This document shows, piece after piece, positions 52,631 to 64,000 of a stretch of 64,000 nt of DNA; the first letter of the stretch is position 1, and each line of letters begins with the position of its first letter. The DNA comes from Euleptes europaea. Taxonomy: Eukaryota; Chordata; Lepidosauria; Squamata; Sphaerodactylidae. The DNA lies in assembly GCF_029931775.1 (NCBI RefSeq), contig NC_079324.1:62627268-62691267 (forward strand), read 5' to 3'. The notes under the pieces were generated by a model that saw nothing but the letters and a program-made list of their open reading frames with translations, was not told the origin of the DNA and ran no database searches. A program made the position numbers and the translations under genes.

Positions 52631-55285
52631 CCACCAAAAGTAAGCATTTATTAAATACAAGAAAAGCCAGAGAAAGATCTTAAAAACCAGTGGCAACCAA
52701 TCTTGTGGTGTTATTTTTCAAGAGCAAAGTGCTACAAGAGGGTTACAGAGGGAAGCTGGGAGCAGAGTTTGGATACACTCAAGAAGGGATGACGGTTCTA
52801 AGGGGAGACACTTTGGTGGCAGAATAAGGTGTAAAGAGAATAAATTAACCAAAAAAGAAAAGAAAAGCAGCATGTCAGCTCAGCTGGCCTTTGCCCTTGA
52901 GCAGCAGGAAGCCGGTTCCCTCCTGCACAAGAGGAACCGCCACCTGGGACTCACTTTTCCCTTTTATACAAAATATTTACACCTTTGCTGTTTAAGTAAA
53001 TACAAATAAAAATTAGTGCATTAACCTATCCCCAAAAGAGCAGGCATCCTTCCTGCCCGTCATCTCAAGTAGTTTTCGGTGTGGTTTAACGGCGTTTCAC
53101 TTGCCTCTGGGCCATGAACTAGGAGCCACAGAAAGCAGAAAGAGATGGACACACACAGAACCAGTAATTGGAAGAATTCCCTTCAGCCTGGAAGTCTGCT
53201 GCCTGCCCAAGAGCACTTAAACAGGTCAAGAGGGACGCTCAACGTAAGCTTCTCCCCCCCCCCCCAGTGCCTCAACATCCACGGTTGCTGCTGTTCTTAG
53301 GACAGCTGTACATTCGGAAGGAGTATTCAAGTGAAAAGAAACAGCAGTCGTGAGCCAAGAGGTACTTTTGTTGGCAACCGCAGTCAGTATTCAGACAGAG
53401 AGCAGGGCCCAAGCGAGCGCTGCAGGCCTGTCACTCGCTCGTTCTCCGCTTGCCCTGCCTGCTCTTCCAAAGGAATCTTCAATGCGGATGAAGGAGGGCA
53501 TCAGAAGATCGTTCAGACACACAATGTCCCCAAGAAAGAAGCTCCATTACACAGGGTGGAGTATGAACACCAGGGAGAACAATTTCTCTTTTGTTAATGC
53601 AACCATAAATAACTAATAAATATACACATCAAGTCACTCAACAGCACGCTCTCTCCAGGGCCCAGGGAGGGAGGGGGCAACTTCTCCGGCAATGTGGCAA
53701 CAGGAAGGCCTGTGAGGTATTTGACGGAATGAAGTTCCCTCAAGAAAAGGTGGCAATTCAAGACAAAGATGGGCAGAGCCCTGGCAAAGCAGGCTTTATT
53801 GGCACCCATCTGGATACCCTGTTTGCCCAGCACACCCAGGAATGGCCGGGGTGGGTGGAATGAGGCTCTTTCCTGCCAGGTTTAGCTGTGGCCACCTCTC
53901 TCTCGGGTGTCTGTAAACTTACCGTCTGACGGTCGGAGTGCATCGTTCCCACTTGGGCCAGAAAATGGGTATATCTCCAGTGTCAAAAAGGATGCCGTGG
54001 TACAGGGAGGTTTTCCCTCTCCACTGTGCAGGGTTCATCACGCACCAACAGCTAAGTCAAAAAGCAGCTGTGTCCCCCTCCCCCATTTTGCTCATTCCCC
54101 TCAGCTCCGCCCCCAGACCTCGCAGCCCTTCTTAACAGTTTTCACAGTCATGTTCTGTCAGGGCAGCTTTCCTGTTGCTGAGGGAAAGCAAAACTATTTG
54201 GTCTTGCAATTTCTGTCTCTCACCAGCTTGACACTACAGCTCATCCAGGTGCCTGTGAGGTTCCTGCAGACTGGAATAAAACTTAAGAGCTCAGCACCCA
54301 GCCAGCCAGCTTTGATCCAGCAATACCTTCGCATCAAAAGACTGCATTGCAAAGCTTTGCAAGAGCTTTCACAGCACTTAAGATGGATAAGAGGAAAAAA
54401 AGAGAATGTGGATGCTTGCAGAGGGCATCTCGGACCGGACATAAATGCTATTCACCAAGTGGGCTCCCAAACAAACCTGGCCACACTAGCAAAGCTAGAT
54501 GGATCATCCCGGCCATTTTCCCAGGGAAGAGGCAAATCACCTCTTGGAATTCAGCGTGTTTCTCCCATCCCCCACCTCTCCTTCCCTCCTTCCAGATGCA
54601 ATATGTCAAAGCAATCATTTTTGAGTGTCAGAGGGTAGCAGTGCTTTCCACTGGTCTTGTGGTTTGCAGGTAACAGAGGCACACCTCTTTCCTTTAGTCT
54701 TTGAACAAAAGAGTCATACTTGCAGTATCCTGCAAACCAATACCTTATATATGTGCCATTAAAATTTATATTCTGTGGAAACACACATCTGTAGGTTCCT
54801 TTTCACCCAAGCCCATCCTACCAGTGTCAAGGTAAGTGCCCCAGAGAATGAGAGGGTCTGAGTGTCTCGCAGTAGCAGCTGGTACCCATCACTACGGCAG
54901 CTACAGCATCTTCATGTTTGAACTGAGAAACATGGGCAAGAGAGAATAATATGCAGCCTTGCCATGAAAGATCTTTTCATTCAGTTCCTGTTCCGCAATC
55001 AGCACTTGTAGTTACAAAAGAAATGTAAGGATTTCAAGGTTTGACCATCAGTCTGTGTACTAAACTATCCTACAAGTATTTCACAAACAAGGCAGCAAAG
55101 ACAACCCATCCACCTATGACTACAAAATGGAAGTTTTCCAGCAACCAGCCACTGTGGCAGCAAAATCTGGAGGAAAAGGGGTCAGCGTTTGGCTCTTGCC
55201 GTGGTGTCGTGGGGAGGCCTTCTGTGGAGCTTTGCGTTTCAGCAGGGGCGTGGAAAGGGCTTCTCATGAGGTGGCACAGAAGGGC
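52630..55285 (-). other. HECTD4: HECTD4 3' UTR
   Basis: Sequence downstream of the HECTD4 stop. AATAAA on the minus strand at 52647-52652 is the most distal signal; another TTTATT on the plus strand near 53799 could give a shorter form. Extent inferred, not proven. Confidence 0.6.
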
Positions 55286-55422
55286 TCAGCCGCTGAGAGG
55301 GTCCTCACGGTAGTGGATGGCGTACCGGAGCTTTTCCAACATTATATCTAGGGATGAGTACTGAGGGAGTTTGATCATGAACATGCAGGTCTCGACACGG
55401 ATGTACCGCGAGTCTGGAGAAC
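55286..55422 (-). CDS. HECTD4: HECTD4 last coding exon
   Basis: [20 protein letters not shown] to [11 protein letters not shown] and TGA at 55286-55288. Holds the thioester-forming cysteine position of the HECT C-lobe. Confidence 0.97.
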
Positions 55423-58400
55423 CTGGAAAGAATCGCAGAGAAAGACTGTGACCTGGCTTGGTAGGGCAGGGCCTTGTTCCTTCTGAATGGCTCTCAGCTC
55501 TCCTCTGAGACATAGCTTGTCACTCCGCCTTCCAGATCTCCTAGCTGACTGGTTTTAACAGTCAACCATCTTGAATCCCGCTGAGAAAGGACACTGCTAT
55601 TCAAGATGGAGGTAGCTGAGCTATGTCATTTGGCAATTTTAAAGCCTTCTGCTGTATATATTTATGGACACCCAAGATACAGAGCCATCAGAAGTCAGAC
55701 TGGATTCTAATCCCCTTGGGACTCAAACTGCTGGGAAGAAAAGTCACCCTATCTATCTAAGAACAAATGTTGAAATACCACAATCCCCCAGCTCTGCATT
55801 TTTTGATACTTCAGTTGTCCAAAACGTAGCATCTAACATGTTCTTCATTACTTCCCTGTACAATATACAAATCGAGCGGTTTCAGAGCCCTCTGGGCGAT
55901 TACCTGCAGTGCCATCTGGAGGTGCGATTTTCATGGGGTATGGGGGGACATGTGCTGTGTCTGGGCCCCCGTCCTTACATGGGCAGGTAAAAGGAATTCG
56001 CTCCTGGTTGCAGGCAAACTTGATGAACTTGCAAAGTTCCTCCTGCGTGAACATCTCTAAGGCCCCCCAGAAAAATTCAATATGTTGGTCCGTTTCCATC
56101 AGTCCTACTTGATACATGGTATGTGCCTATCCACAAGGGAAAGAACAAAGAAAGAGAGAGAGAGAGAAACTACGTCATGTCCCAAGAAACAAGTTCTCTT
56201 TTGCATCCACCATTTGTGGGCTCCCCCCAAGACCTTGAAGGCCCCATGGCTCACGACAGTCTCTGATCACTGCAGAAGGTCTAATGCTCTCCCTGGGGGG
56301 GAAGGGAGAATGGCTGCCTGTGCTCCCCCACACGAGCATGCTCAGGGCCTGGGGAGCCCACATCCTGGCGGCAGAGACAGAAGGGATGGAACCACAAACA
56401 TTTACATCTGGTAAGTGTCTTCGTCATGAAAAATATGAACCTTAAGGAACTCCAGGTTGATGTAGGGCAGCCCACAGGTCCTCAGTTCCACCTCCAGGGG
56501 CGTCAACATGGTCAGGAGCTGGAGGGGGATAATGGAGCCCAGACCGGCTCGCACAGCTGCTACGCACTCGGGATTCTGCAGCTCGTGCATCCTCAGGTTC
56601 CGGATTGCCGTTGCATAGATATCCTTGTTCTCCCATCTGAGAGGAGAGAAATCGCACTGATATCAGAACGCTGAGCAGGCACACCAAAGGGCTCTTCTTA
56701 ACTCGTTCTAGTCAAGTTATACCGCCACCACACCCACCTTTGCAGCCTTTTGGAACAACTTGCAGGCTGATTTTTGATTCTCAGATCGCACTAAACATTT
56801 CCACCAGCTCCATGCCACCAAATTTCATTCTCAGCCAGCCCTCTTCCTATTTTCAGTTGTGTATTTTAATTTGGTGCTCTAAAGCTTTAATCTTCGGGCT
56901 CTAATTGTGTGCACTGTTTTCAACTGGTTTAATTTTACAAAAGTTAATGAGCCCTAAAGATGGGGCTGGCCAAATTCTCACTGAATGGAGATTTTTATTA
57001 TCTTTAGATTTATCTTGGATGAAAGTGTATATTGCCTGGGGTGTCTTTGATTAAAGAGAATGATTTATAAATAGTTCTTCGTCTAAGAATAACTAGCTGC
57101 CAATTTATTTATTTCCATCCTGCCTTATCACCTTAGACTCAAGACGGCTAACAAAGCAACAAGGACACAAAAACGTAACAGCCCATCAACTGGGTCGATG
57201 CCTAATTGCACACAGGAAGGCCAAACTGAGTAGTCGTGAGAAACGGCAAATATGGAAGTTACATTAATTTTGGGTTTCCCAGAGAAAGTGGCACGCAGCT
57301 TGCTAAAATCCTGATGTGGATGTTGAAGAAATGATGGTTATACTGCAGAGTGGACCGTGCTCGAGGCACCTAGGTCTGCTTTCATAGTTTGCCAAGTCTC
57401 AGATTCCCCCCTTTTTTGGTTTCAGAGAAGTAGTGCACCCACTGGGTGGCTTGCAGAAAGCACCCGACACTCACTCGCTGCTGAAAAATAAAAGGGCTCC
57501 CATGGGCCGGGTGGCTCTGCCCATCACACAGGTTCCTGACATTCTCTGCTGCTTCTGTCAATCCGCATGGGTCCCTCTCCTTACCCACCCCTCTGCCATC
57601 CCCAGCGCAGAATACTTCAAACATGCCAATCCAAATCAAGAAGAATAAGAAGAGTTGTTTATTATATGCCGACTTTCTCTACCACTTAAGGAAGAATCAA
57701 ACCGGCTTACAATCGCCTTGCCTTCCCCACAACAGACACCCTGTGAGGTAGGTGGGGCTGAGAGAGCTCTAAGAGAGCTGCAACTAGCCCAAGACAGAAA
57801 AATACATGATCTGAACTGCACAGCCTTTTTCCAAAAGGCATCTGGGCATGCCAGTCTTCGCATACCGGCTGCGGCTGCCTCCCTGGCACAGGCCCACACT
57901 GGCCCCTTTGCCCAACCCCTGCTCTCAGGACCGCCTCCCTCCGTTCTTTGCATAGCCTTTTGTGGGAGGAGGCCCCATAACTCACACCACAGGAATGTGC
58001 CTGCCTCGGGCACATAGCTCCACCTCCTCTCCCGTCATGGTCAGGTAGGTGAACTTGCAGCTGGGCTTGTTGGGGCAGTCGGGGCTCTCCATCGGCAGGT
58101 GCTGGGTAGCGATCTCCGCACACAGGGCCTCCAGCTCCGCCTCATCATTAAGCTAGAGTAACAGACAGGAAGGTCACAGGGGATGGCCTGGCAAACCTTT
58201 CTGAGCAATAAAGCGAGTCAAGGGCAAAAGCTCAGATAGGGAGCCCAGCCGCGCCGCTGCCGGAACACCCAACTGGACAAGCAGGACCCCAATTCTTTGC
58301 ACTGGAAAGAGCTTGCCTGGGCACATACAGGGAAAACCTGACCATGCACAATCCGCTGGATATCAAGAAGGGCAACAGCCTGGCACACAACAAGACCTGC

Positions 58401-61400
58401 TGAGCATATCCAGTGCGGCAGGGAGACTCTCCAGGCATTGCAAAGATCAGACATGTATTGTCCTGGCTGCGAACAAGCATTTGCCACCAAGAGGTTCAGG
58501 AATCTAGAGAGGAAGGGTGCTAAAGGCAGGGTGAGAACAGTCTTGAGGGAGAGCAGCCAGGAAGCAGGCCAAAGGAGAGAGGCCCTGTTCGGGGTGAACA
58601 GTATGACCACAGGGCTGGGTTGGATTGGAGGAGTCAGAGAAAGAGGTGAGAGGGAGTCACCCCCCTCCCACCTTGAAGGCTTCTTTGGGCCTTGCCCAGG
58701 ACTCAGAAGGGTCAATGACAACGAGGCACTCAGATGTCTCCTTGCTGCCCTTTCCTGAGGCCCCTGATGCTGGACAGGCCTGACTTGCGCTCGGAAGTAC
58801 CTGATTCTCTTCTAGACAGACTGCACAGTGCTAGGGTGTTTGTTTGTTTTTAAACACATCACTCTGGATTTGCTCCACAGCTGCTGAGTCAGCATCAGAA
58901 ACAAATACTCTGTAGCACTGCCTAAATTATGACCACAAAAGACTGATATAAAAAGCCACGTTTTTCTGAGAATGCAACCCAAATAGAGCTGCCAAATGGA
59001 GCGGCACTGAGTCATCGCAAAAAGCGGTATCCATTCGTCATTTCTGAGAAAAATACCTGGGGGAAAACAGTGAACAATGGATGGTGCCATAAGCTGGACA
59101 TCTGTGCCCACACATCCACGCAGCAGTCTATAAAAAGGCCAATTTCCAGCCATTTTAGGGGGCTCAACGTTCTAAAAATGTCAGATTAATCTTGCAGGTT
59201 TGAGCAAGCCATCCAGGGTTGGTTAAAGCAGTGGCTGTTTGCAGGTGCATTTCAGGATCAACCCTGCAAGGGTGGTGAAAATGTCTTTTCTGTGCACCGG
59301 TCCATGCAGCATCTCTCTCTACCACTTGACCGCCAGATTCTCCACCTTAGTCCCACCACAATTTTTGAGGATATCACCAGTCACATTGCAAGAGGGGAGG
59401 GGAGGGCCTTTGGGCCAGATCCTGCAGATCCTTTCTGACGGTGGTGCTTTCCCCTATTGCAAGAGAACCTCTTTATGATGTAGGCAAGCTGGGATGTGTC
59501 CAGAGGAGGGCAACAAAGATGGTGAGGGGTCTGGAGACCAAGTCCTATGAATAAAGGTTGAAGGAGCTGGGTATGTTTAGCCTGAAGAGGAGACGACTGA
59601 GAGGGGATATGATAACCATCTTGAAGTACTTGAAGGGCTGTCATGTAGAGGAGGGTGCCGAGTTGTGTTCTGTGCCCCAGAAGGTTGAACCAGAACCAAC
59701 GGGTTGAAATTAAATCAAAAGAGTTTCCACCTAGACATTAGGAAGAATTTTCTGACAGTTAGAGAGGTTCCTCAGTGGAACAGGCTTCCTCGGGAGGTGG
59801 TAAGTGCTCCTTCCCTGGAGGTTTTTAAGCAAAGGCTAGATGGCCATCTGTCAGCAGTGCTGATTCTGTGAACTTAGGCAGATGATAGGGAGGGCATCTG
59901 GGCCATCTTCTGGGCATGGAGTAGGGGTCACTGGGGTGTGTGGGGGGCAAGGTAGGTGTGAATTTCCTGCATTGTGCAGGGGGTTGGACTAGATGACCCT
60001 AGTGGTCCCTTCCAACTCTATGATTCTATGAGGAGGGTGGGGGCAACACCAGCATGGGCGGAACGGATTGGGAGTGTGCCAGTCCTTGAGTAACTTAATC
60101 CAAGACAGATCCTGACTGAAACCACCAATGGCCTTTCCAACAGTTTTGCTATCCAGCACTTTTTAGGGCTGCTGGAAACCAAGCAGGAGGAGAGTGGCAC
60201 CCAAGACTTACATTTTCAAATTTCTTAACGTAGTGGTAGGTGAGGATGTCCACTTCCTGGAGGTCGAGGTCCGGATCCAGCGGTTCTCCTACTAAGGTCT
60301 TCCAGAAGGAGGGCAGGAGATCCAGGGGCAGGGGGACGTCAGCTCGAACGGCAATGCCCAACAACTGCCCAAAGAAGTGCAGCAGCTGCTCCTCCCCATA
60401 GCTGATGGGGCTGGGTGTCAGAATGTACTTGCCCTAATGACAGACAACAGAGTTAACCATGAGGCACGAGACACCAGCCCGGGAGGGCAACACAACAGAG
60501 GACGCTTTTCTATCCCCCCACAAGGGGTCAGCCAGCCACTGTGCCAGAAGGGCACTGTGACGCTTTTCACCCTTCTCACAGGCTGGGACTGCGTACCTTG
60601 TTCTTATTGACGGCCGAGCTGGGGCAGAGCAAGAGGAGGGACAGCAACGAACTCTGGAGCTCCTTGCAGACCTGCCACAGGAAGTGACGGAAGGAGCCAC
60701 CTGGGGGAAGCCAAGACGGAACCTTCAGAGACACGCACCAGCCAGCCACGACCCGGCTCTTCCGCAACAAGTCCACCCTTCCGCTCTTGCGGGGGGCTCT
60801 GTTAACTAAGGGCAGAGCGGCCAACCAGCCAACAGACATTCCTCAACAGCCTTCCCATCTGACCTCTCACAAAGTCACCAAGAAGAACTGGGAAATGATT
60901 TTGAAATCAACACCACTAACGACAGCCTTGCATTGGCGGTGGGGGTGAGCAGTGCAGTGATTCATCTCAGCTGAAAAGGACTTTGGAGGCTGTTGGGGGG
61001 GGGGGGAATTTTCAGCTACATATTCCCCACCAGCTTTTCCAAGTTCCACACACAGTTAGGACTTGCAGCATTGCTGCTGCTTGAAAAATCTCAGGTAGTA
61101 AAGTGACGACCCTTACTGGTGCCGTGGACCTCCTCGCCTGTAAAGCGAATGTTGAAGGCATAAGTGGGATCGCCTCCGCTGGCCAATTTCACACAAAGCT
61201 GTGAGGACGGGACGCAGGCCAGCTGCCGGGCGGCCTGGCAGAAGTAGGAGTTTTCTGAAGAACGAACCTCTCCTGTTAGCCACCCAGGAGGTGGAGGAAC
61301 AGAGAGGAAAGAAAAACAAAACAAAAACTCCCAGGTTTGCATTTGTAGAAATTCTCACAGCCCTCAAATCAGGACCACTTCCTCCCCACCCCAGTCAGCA

Positions 61401-64000
61401 ATCCAACATTTCAACGATAAATAACAAATGGGGGCCAAGAATACCTCCAACTATTTCAAGTGGATCCAGGGTGATCTCTGGGGCTGCGTGATCGGCTGTC
61501 CTTTGCACAGTGGCATTCAGCACCCGGTTCATAACAGTCACTTTTGTGTCGTAAAAGATGAATCCTAAAGAAAGACCCAAGGAACTGATCTGAGAGATTC
61601 TTCCTCTGGGAATGGCTAAAATCCAAACGCACTGTTTCCCGTGTGATCTGGACACCTGGTAGGGACTCGGCATTCCACTGACAGTCCCTGGGGCTTTCTC
61701 AGAGTGATGCGCATGGTGCTTCTCCACTATTGCCTGAGGATTGGGCTACTCAGCTTAGAAAAAAAGGAAAGCCGCCAGCCCCCCACTCCTTCCGCCCCCT
61801 TCTCCCAAGCAATGATCTCGTTAGTCTGTTTTGGGGTTACAAGGTTCAATTTGGAAACTCCAGCTGGTGCAGAATGCTGCCGTTTGCATATTACTCCCAT
61901 CCTGAACACTCCACTGGGGCTGCCCAGTGGGCAAAATCCACAACTGCTCATAGATGTGCCGTCTCTCAGTAGTGGCCCCCACAATGTGGAAAGGAAAGGC
62001 CTGCCTGAGGAGGTCAAGAAGGCTCCTATTCTCATGGCTTTTCACAACTTCTGCAAACCTAAATCATTCAAGAGAGCTTTTCTATAAAGGCAATAGGGTA
62101 GCACTGTACTCCATGATTCACAATGTTACTTGGACAAATTATTAGGGACTGTGGCTTATACTACTGTGTACCGCTTGCTGAAACTAGGATCCTACTGTGG
62201 GATTTTGCGTCATTTGATGTGTCCTTTTAACAATTATGCTTTGCTTCTGCTCTGTTTTTAGACTTCTGGTTGGTTCTACAACCCTAATCCTATTGCATTA
62301 TTTACTGAACATCCCATCCATCGACTGCATTGACTGACTCTGTGTCATTCACCTTGAGTTCCAGTGAGAAAGGCGGACTATAAAGAACGTAAAGAAATAA
62401 ATAATAAATTAGTCCCCCCATTTTGTATGACCCGCTTCCTTTACGGGTCAGCCAGCGCACAACCCTCACCTTTGGCCACCTGGAGCAGGGCTGAAATGCT
62501 GTTGGTGTACATCTCCGTCTGGCGGAGCTCCACCAGCGGCAGGAAGAAGGTCTCCAGAGTGGTGTTGAGGGACTGCAGGAGTGCAAAGCGCAGGCGCAAG
62601 CTTTCCAGAGGGACGTCTGCAAGGGAGAAAGAGAAGGCAGCTGCTGAGAAGGGAGGGAGGGAGAGCAGGCTCCCACTGGGGCCACCGGCCCCACTCTTCA
62701 GCCCAGGAACCCCAGGCCTGTACCCCACACGTACTCAGCAGGCAGGAGACGCGGGGGTCAGCTGTGTCGGCGGGGTCCAAGTACACTTCATGTGGGTGCA
62801 GCCGGGCCGGGGTAATGGCCAGGTGGCGGCAGAGGCGGTTGACGTACTGAACGAGGGCAACATCCATCTCCAGCGACCACTTGCGGGAAGCCTTCTGAGC
62901 ATGCCTGGCGTCGATGCAGGCGCACCTGGGGACACGGAGAAGTTACAACTTGGAAGGAAGAGCCATGCGCACGGTCTGGGGCTGACAGGATTGGCCTTGC
63001 AGTGTGGACAGACGAGGTGCCAAAATCAACCCCTTCTGGGCCATCTGCAGGGACAGCGTTATCCAGTCCCTCGCTTGCAAATAAAGCCCCCCTCACCTTT
63101 CAAAATGAAGGTCATAACCGCATGACAGAATGGCTCGCCACACACTTCGGATGTCCTGTTTTGCCCGATCAATGACAAATCTGTGAAATCCATCCAGCGT
63201 CAGATATTTCTCTTCCGGAACTAAAAGAGGCATCGAGAGAGCATTCAAGAAGCAGCTTCGAAAACCAGCCATGCTGCTGCATTAACCCCCCGCCCACCAC
63301 CACCAGTGTGCCGAGCCCTCTGCCTTCTGATTTTCAAATTGCAGTCTACTCTGGATAGGCTGTATAAACAAAGTTCAAAGCAGTTCAAATAAGAACAGCC
63401 AAAGCTAACAGAATAAAACGAACCCAGCCAACAATTGCAGCAAACCATATAATACTGCAAAGTACCTGCCTAAGGGAAAAAGTCAAAATGGTGTTAAGAA
63501 AAGCTGCAAGGGAGTTAGTATGTCAGACCTCTTTAGGCAGAATCCAACATGCAGAGCACCACCGCAGAGAAGGCCCTGCTGTTCATAGCCACCAACCTTG
63601 CCTCCAGTGGTGGGAGCATGCAAAATCAGATGTACCCTGACAATCTCACAGACTGTGGAGTGGGTGTGGGGAGAGATGCGTCTAAGGAGAGTCTCCTCCA
63701 AATACCCTCCAAGTCTCACCACTACGCATCTTACTAAAAGTATGTTAAAAAACCATCACATGAAAGGGTGAAGATTCTGCACCACTCTCCCATCATCCAT
63801 ACAACTGGATCAGGCTAGAAGCATTTTAATTCAAGCAAGCAACAAGCACAACTGGAACGCAGACCAGCCTGGGAGGAAGTGGCGTTCAGATTTAGGCCCT
63901 GCAAATCTGTGGTGTGCTGCCACAGCTCTCTTGGGGAAAGGGCAGAAGCATTTCACTACCCCCGAGGGCTCACCCTCCTGCTTCTTTGTGGGTGACTTGT
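55286..64000 (-). CDS. HECTD4: HECTD4, HECT-type E3 ubiquitin ligase (C-terminal part, last 12 coding exons)
   Basis: HECTD4 is a very large (about 4000-residue) HECT ubiquitin ligase. About 603 C-terminal residues are encoded here in exons 63974-64000 (partial), 63097-63220, 62735-62925, 62470-62616, 61445-61564, 61117-61272, 60597-60700, 60212-60433, 57986-58152, 56441-56636, 55904-56126 and 55286-55422. All junctions are GT-AG and phases chain. The product carries [39 protein letters not shown], then the HECT N-lobe ([40 protein letters not shown]) and C-lobe ([20 protein letters not shown]). The catalytic-type cysteine is in [18 protein letters not shown], codon 55385-55387. The protein ends YREDPLSG, as in human. 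Gene order and direction also match human. Confidence 0.97.
55904..56126 (-). CDS. HECTD4: HECTD4 exon, 2nd from last
   Basis: [20 protein letters not shown] to [10 protein letters not shown]; linker and start of the C-lobe. Donor GTAATC. Confidence 0.96.
56441..56636 (-). CDS. HECTD4: HECTD4 exon, 3rd from last
   Basis: [20 protein letters not shown] to [15 protein letters not shown]; donor GTTCAT is weak, but both the phase and the homology stop there. Confidence 0.95.
56637..57637. other. HECTD4 intron, unassigned
   Basis: No recognised repeat except a short LINE-like stretch near 57095-57165. Confidence 0.5.
57638..57793 (-). repeat. tRNA-derived squamate SINE (family A), 3' half only
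   Basis: AAGAAGAGTTGTTTATTATA through AGAGCTGCAACTAGCCCAAG; the head is missing. Lies about 190 bp from a HECTD4 exon. Confidence 0.8.
57986..58152 (-). CDS. HECTD4: HECTD4 exon, 4th from last
   Basis: [20 protein letters not shown] to [20 protein letters not shown]; donor GTGAGT in phase 2. Preceded by a 2.1-kb intron holding a CR1 copy. Confidence 0.95.
58153..59490. other. HECTD4 intron, unassigned
   Basis: No gene or named repeat recognised. Confidence 0.5.
59497..60030 (+). mobile_element. CR1 LINE 3' end
   Basis: AGAGGAGGGCAACAAAGATG, GGCTAGATGGCCATCTGTCA, GTTGGACTAGATGACCCTAG and the terminal TATGATTCTATGAG are diagnostic CR1 3'-end text. No ORF remains. Confidence 0.88.
60212..60433 (-). 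CDS. HECTD4: HECTD4 exon, 5th from last
   Basis: Seventy-four codons, [20 protein letters not shown] to [14 protein letters not shown]-lobe. Donor GTAAGT. Confidence 0.96.
60597..60700 (-). CDS. HECTD4: HECTD4 exon, 6th from last
   Basis: [20 protein letters not shown] to SSAVNKNK; start of the HECT fold. Donor GTACGC. Confidence 0.95.
60867..61116. other. HECTD4 intron with poly-G tract
   Basis: Short intron; a poly-G tract lies at 60997-61007 and no repeat was recognised. Confidence 0.5.
61117..61272 (-). CDS. HECTD4: HECTD4 exon, 7th from last
   Basis: [20 protein letters not shown] to TGEEVHGT. Two acceptors fit the phase; the upstream one (GCTAACAG) is chosen because it restores the GEIRASENS-like stretch of the human protein. 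The other, CTTCAG, would start at 61254. Confidence 0.92.
61445..61564 (-). CDS. HECTD4: HECTD4 exon, 8th from last
   Basis: [20 protein letters not shown] to LDPLEIVG; acceptor CTTTAG, donor GTATTC. Confidence 0.95.
61837..62402 (+). mobile_element. L2 LINE 3' end
   Basis: AACTCCAGCTGGTGCAGAAT at the left and GTGAGAAAGGCGGACTATAA with AAATAAATAATAAAT at the right match the L2 3' terminus. Not coding. Confidence 0.75.
62470..62616 (-). CDS. HECTD4: HECTD4 exon, 9th from last
   Basis: [20 protein letters not shown] to [11 protein letters not shown]; donor GTGAGG. Confidence 0.95.
62735..62925 (-). CDS. HECTD4: HECTD4 exon, 10th from last
   Basis: [20 protein letters not shown] through [20 protein letters not shown]; donor GTACGT. 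Confidence 0.95.
63097..63220 (-). CDS. HECTD4: HECTD4 exon, 11th from last
   Basis: [20 protein letters not shown] to CGYDLHFE; acceptor CTTTTAG, donor GTGAGG. Confidence 0.95.
63221..63973. other. HECTD4 intron
   Basis: 63490-63730 reads like an old retroelement 3' region (AGAGCACCACCGCAGAGAAG). Otherwise unassigned. Confidence 0.45.
63974..64000 (-). CDS. HECTD4: HECTD4 exon, 12th from last (cut by window edge)
   Basis: Reads KSPTKKQE plus one base before a GTGAGC donor; its phase fits the next exon. Assigned by phase and donor only. Confidence 0.65.

Noticed and set aside
53907-54638. 243-residue open frame on the plus strand
   Set aside because: Antisense to the HECTD4 3' UTR, no recognisable domain and no splice or promoter support. 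A non-coding antisense transcript cannot be excluded.
62364-63125. 253-residue open frame on the plus strand
   Set aside because: A shadow of HECTD4 exons on the other strand, whose spliced translation is clearly conserved.
1-64000. CRISPR arrays, phage or bacterial defence systems
   Set aside because: No spaced direct repeats, and gene structure is wholly vertebrate.

Overview
This is vertebrate nuclear DNA with genes split into short exons by GT-AG introns, CpG-island promoters and dense interspersed repeats. A full Sauria-type SINE with an ACCTTT tail, 5S-rRNA-derived SINEs, a tRNA-headed SINE family, CR1 and L2 LINEs and a Penelope-like relic point to a squamate reptile (lizard or snake). 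The species cannot be named from this window.

Three protein genes match the NAA25-TRAFD1-HECTD4 order known from human 12q24. NAA25 (NatB auxiliary subunit) lies on the minus strand from its start at 23396 to the left edge; its first 12 coding exons (about 452 codons) are present. TRAFD1 (TRAF-type zinc-finger regulator of innate immune signalling) is complete on the plus strand: two non-coding exons at about 40.3 and 41.3 kb, then eleven coding exons from 42156 to 51292, giving 587 residues. The 3' part of HECTD4 (HECT ubiquitin ligase) lies on the minus strand from the right edge to a stop at 55286, with about 603 C-terminal residues including the whole HECT domain. NAA25 and TRAFD1 are divergent; TRAFD1 and HECTD4 converge with 3' ends about 0.65 kb apart.

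The most striking region is the 17-kb gap between the NAA25 and TRAFD1 promoters. It holds four U1 snRNA genes, all on the plus strand (28159, 30133, 34198 and 37323). By eye the four 164-nt RNAs are identical. Each has an octamer plus SPH/ZNF143 distal element near -200 and a conserved proximal block at -67 to -49. Three have a canonical 3' box; the third has a degenerate one. Spacing is irregular because LINEs, SINEs, a Penelope relic and other repeats have landed between the units. One LINE insertion upstream of the third gene is framed by a perfect 13-bp target-site duplication.

The rest is intron and intergenic DNA rich in repeats. Noted pieces include a 286-bp tandem array, a hairpin-forming inverted repeat in a TRAFD1 intron, an L2 LINE with a nested SINE, and a hAT-like non-autonomous transposon. 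No bacterial-type systems, CRISPR arrays or tRNA genes were seen.
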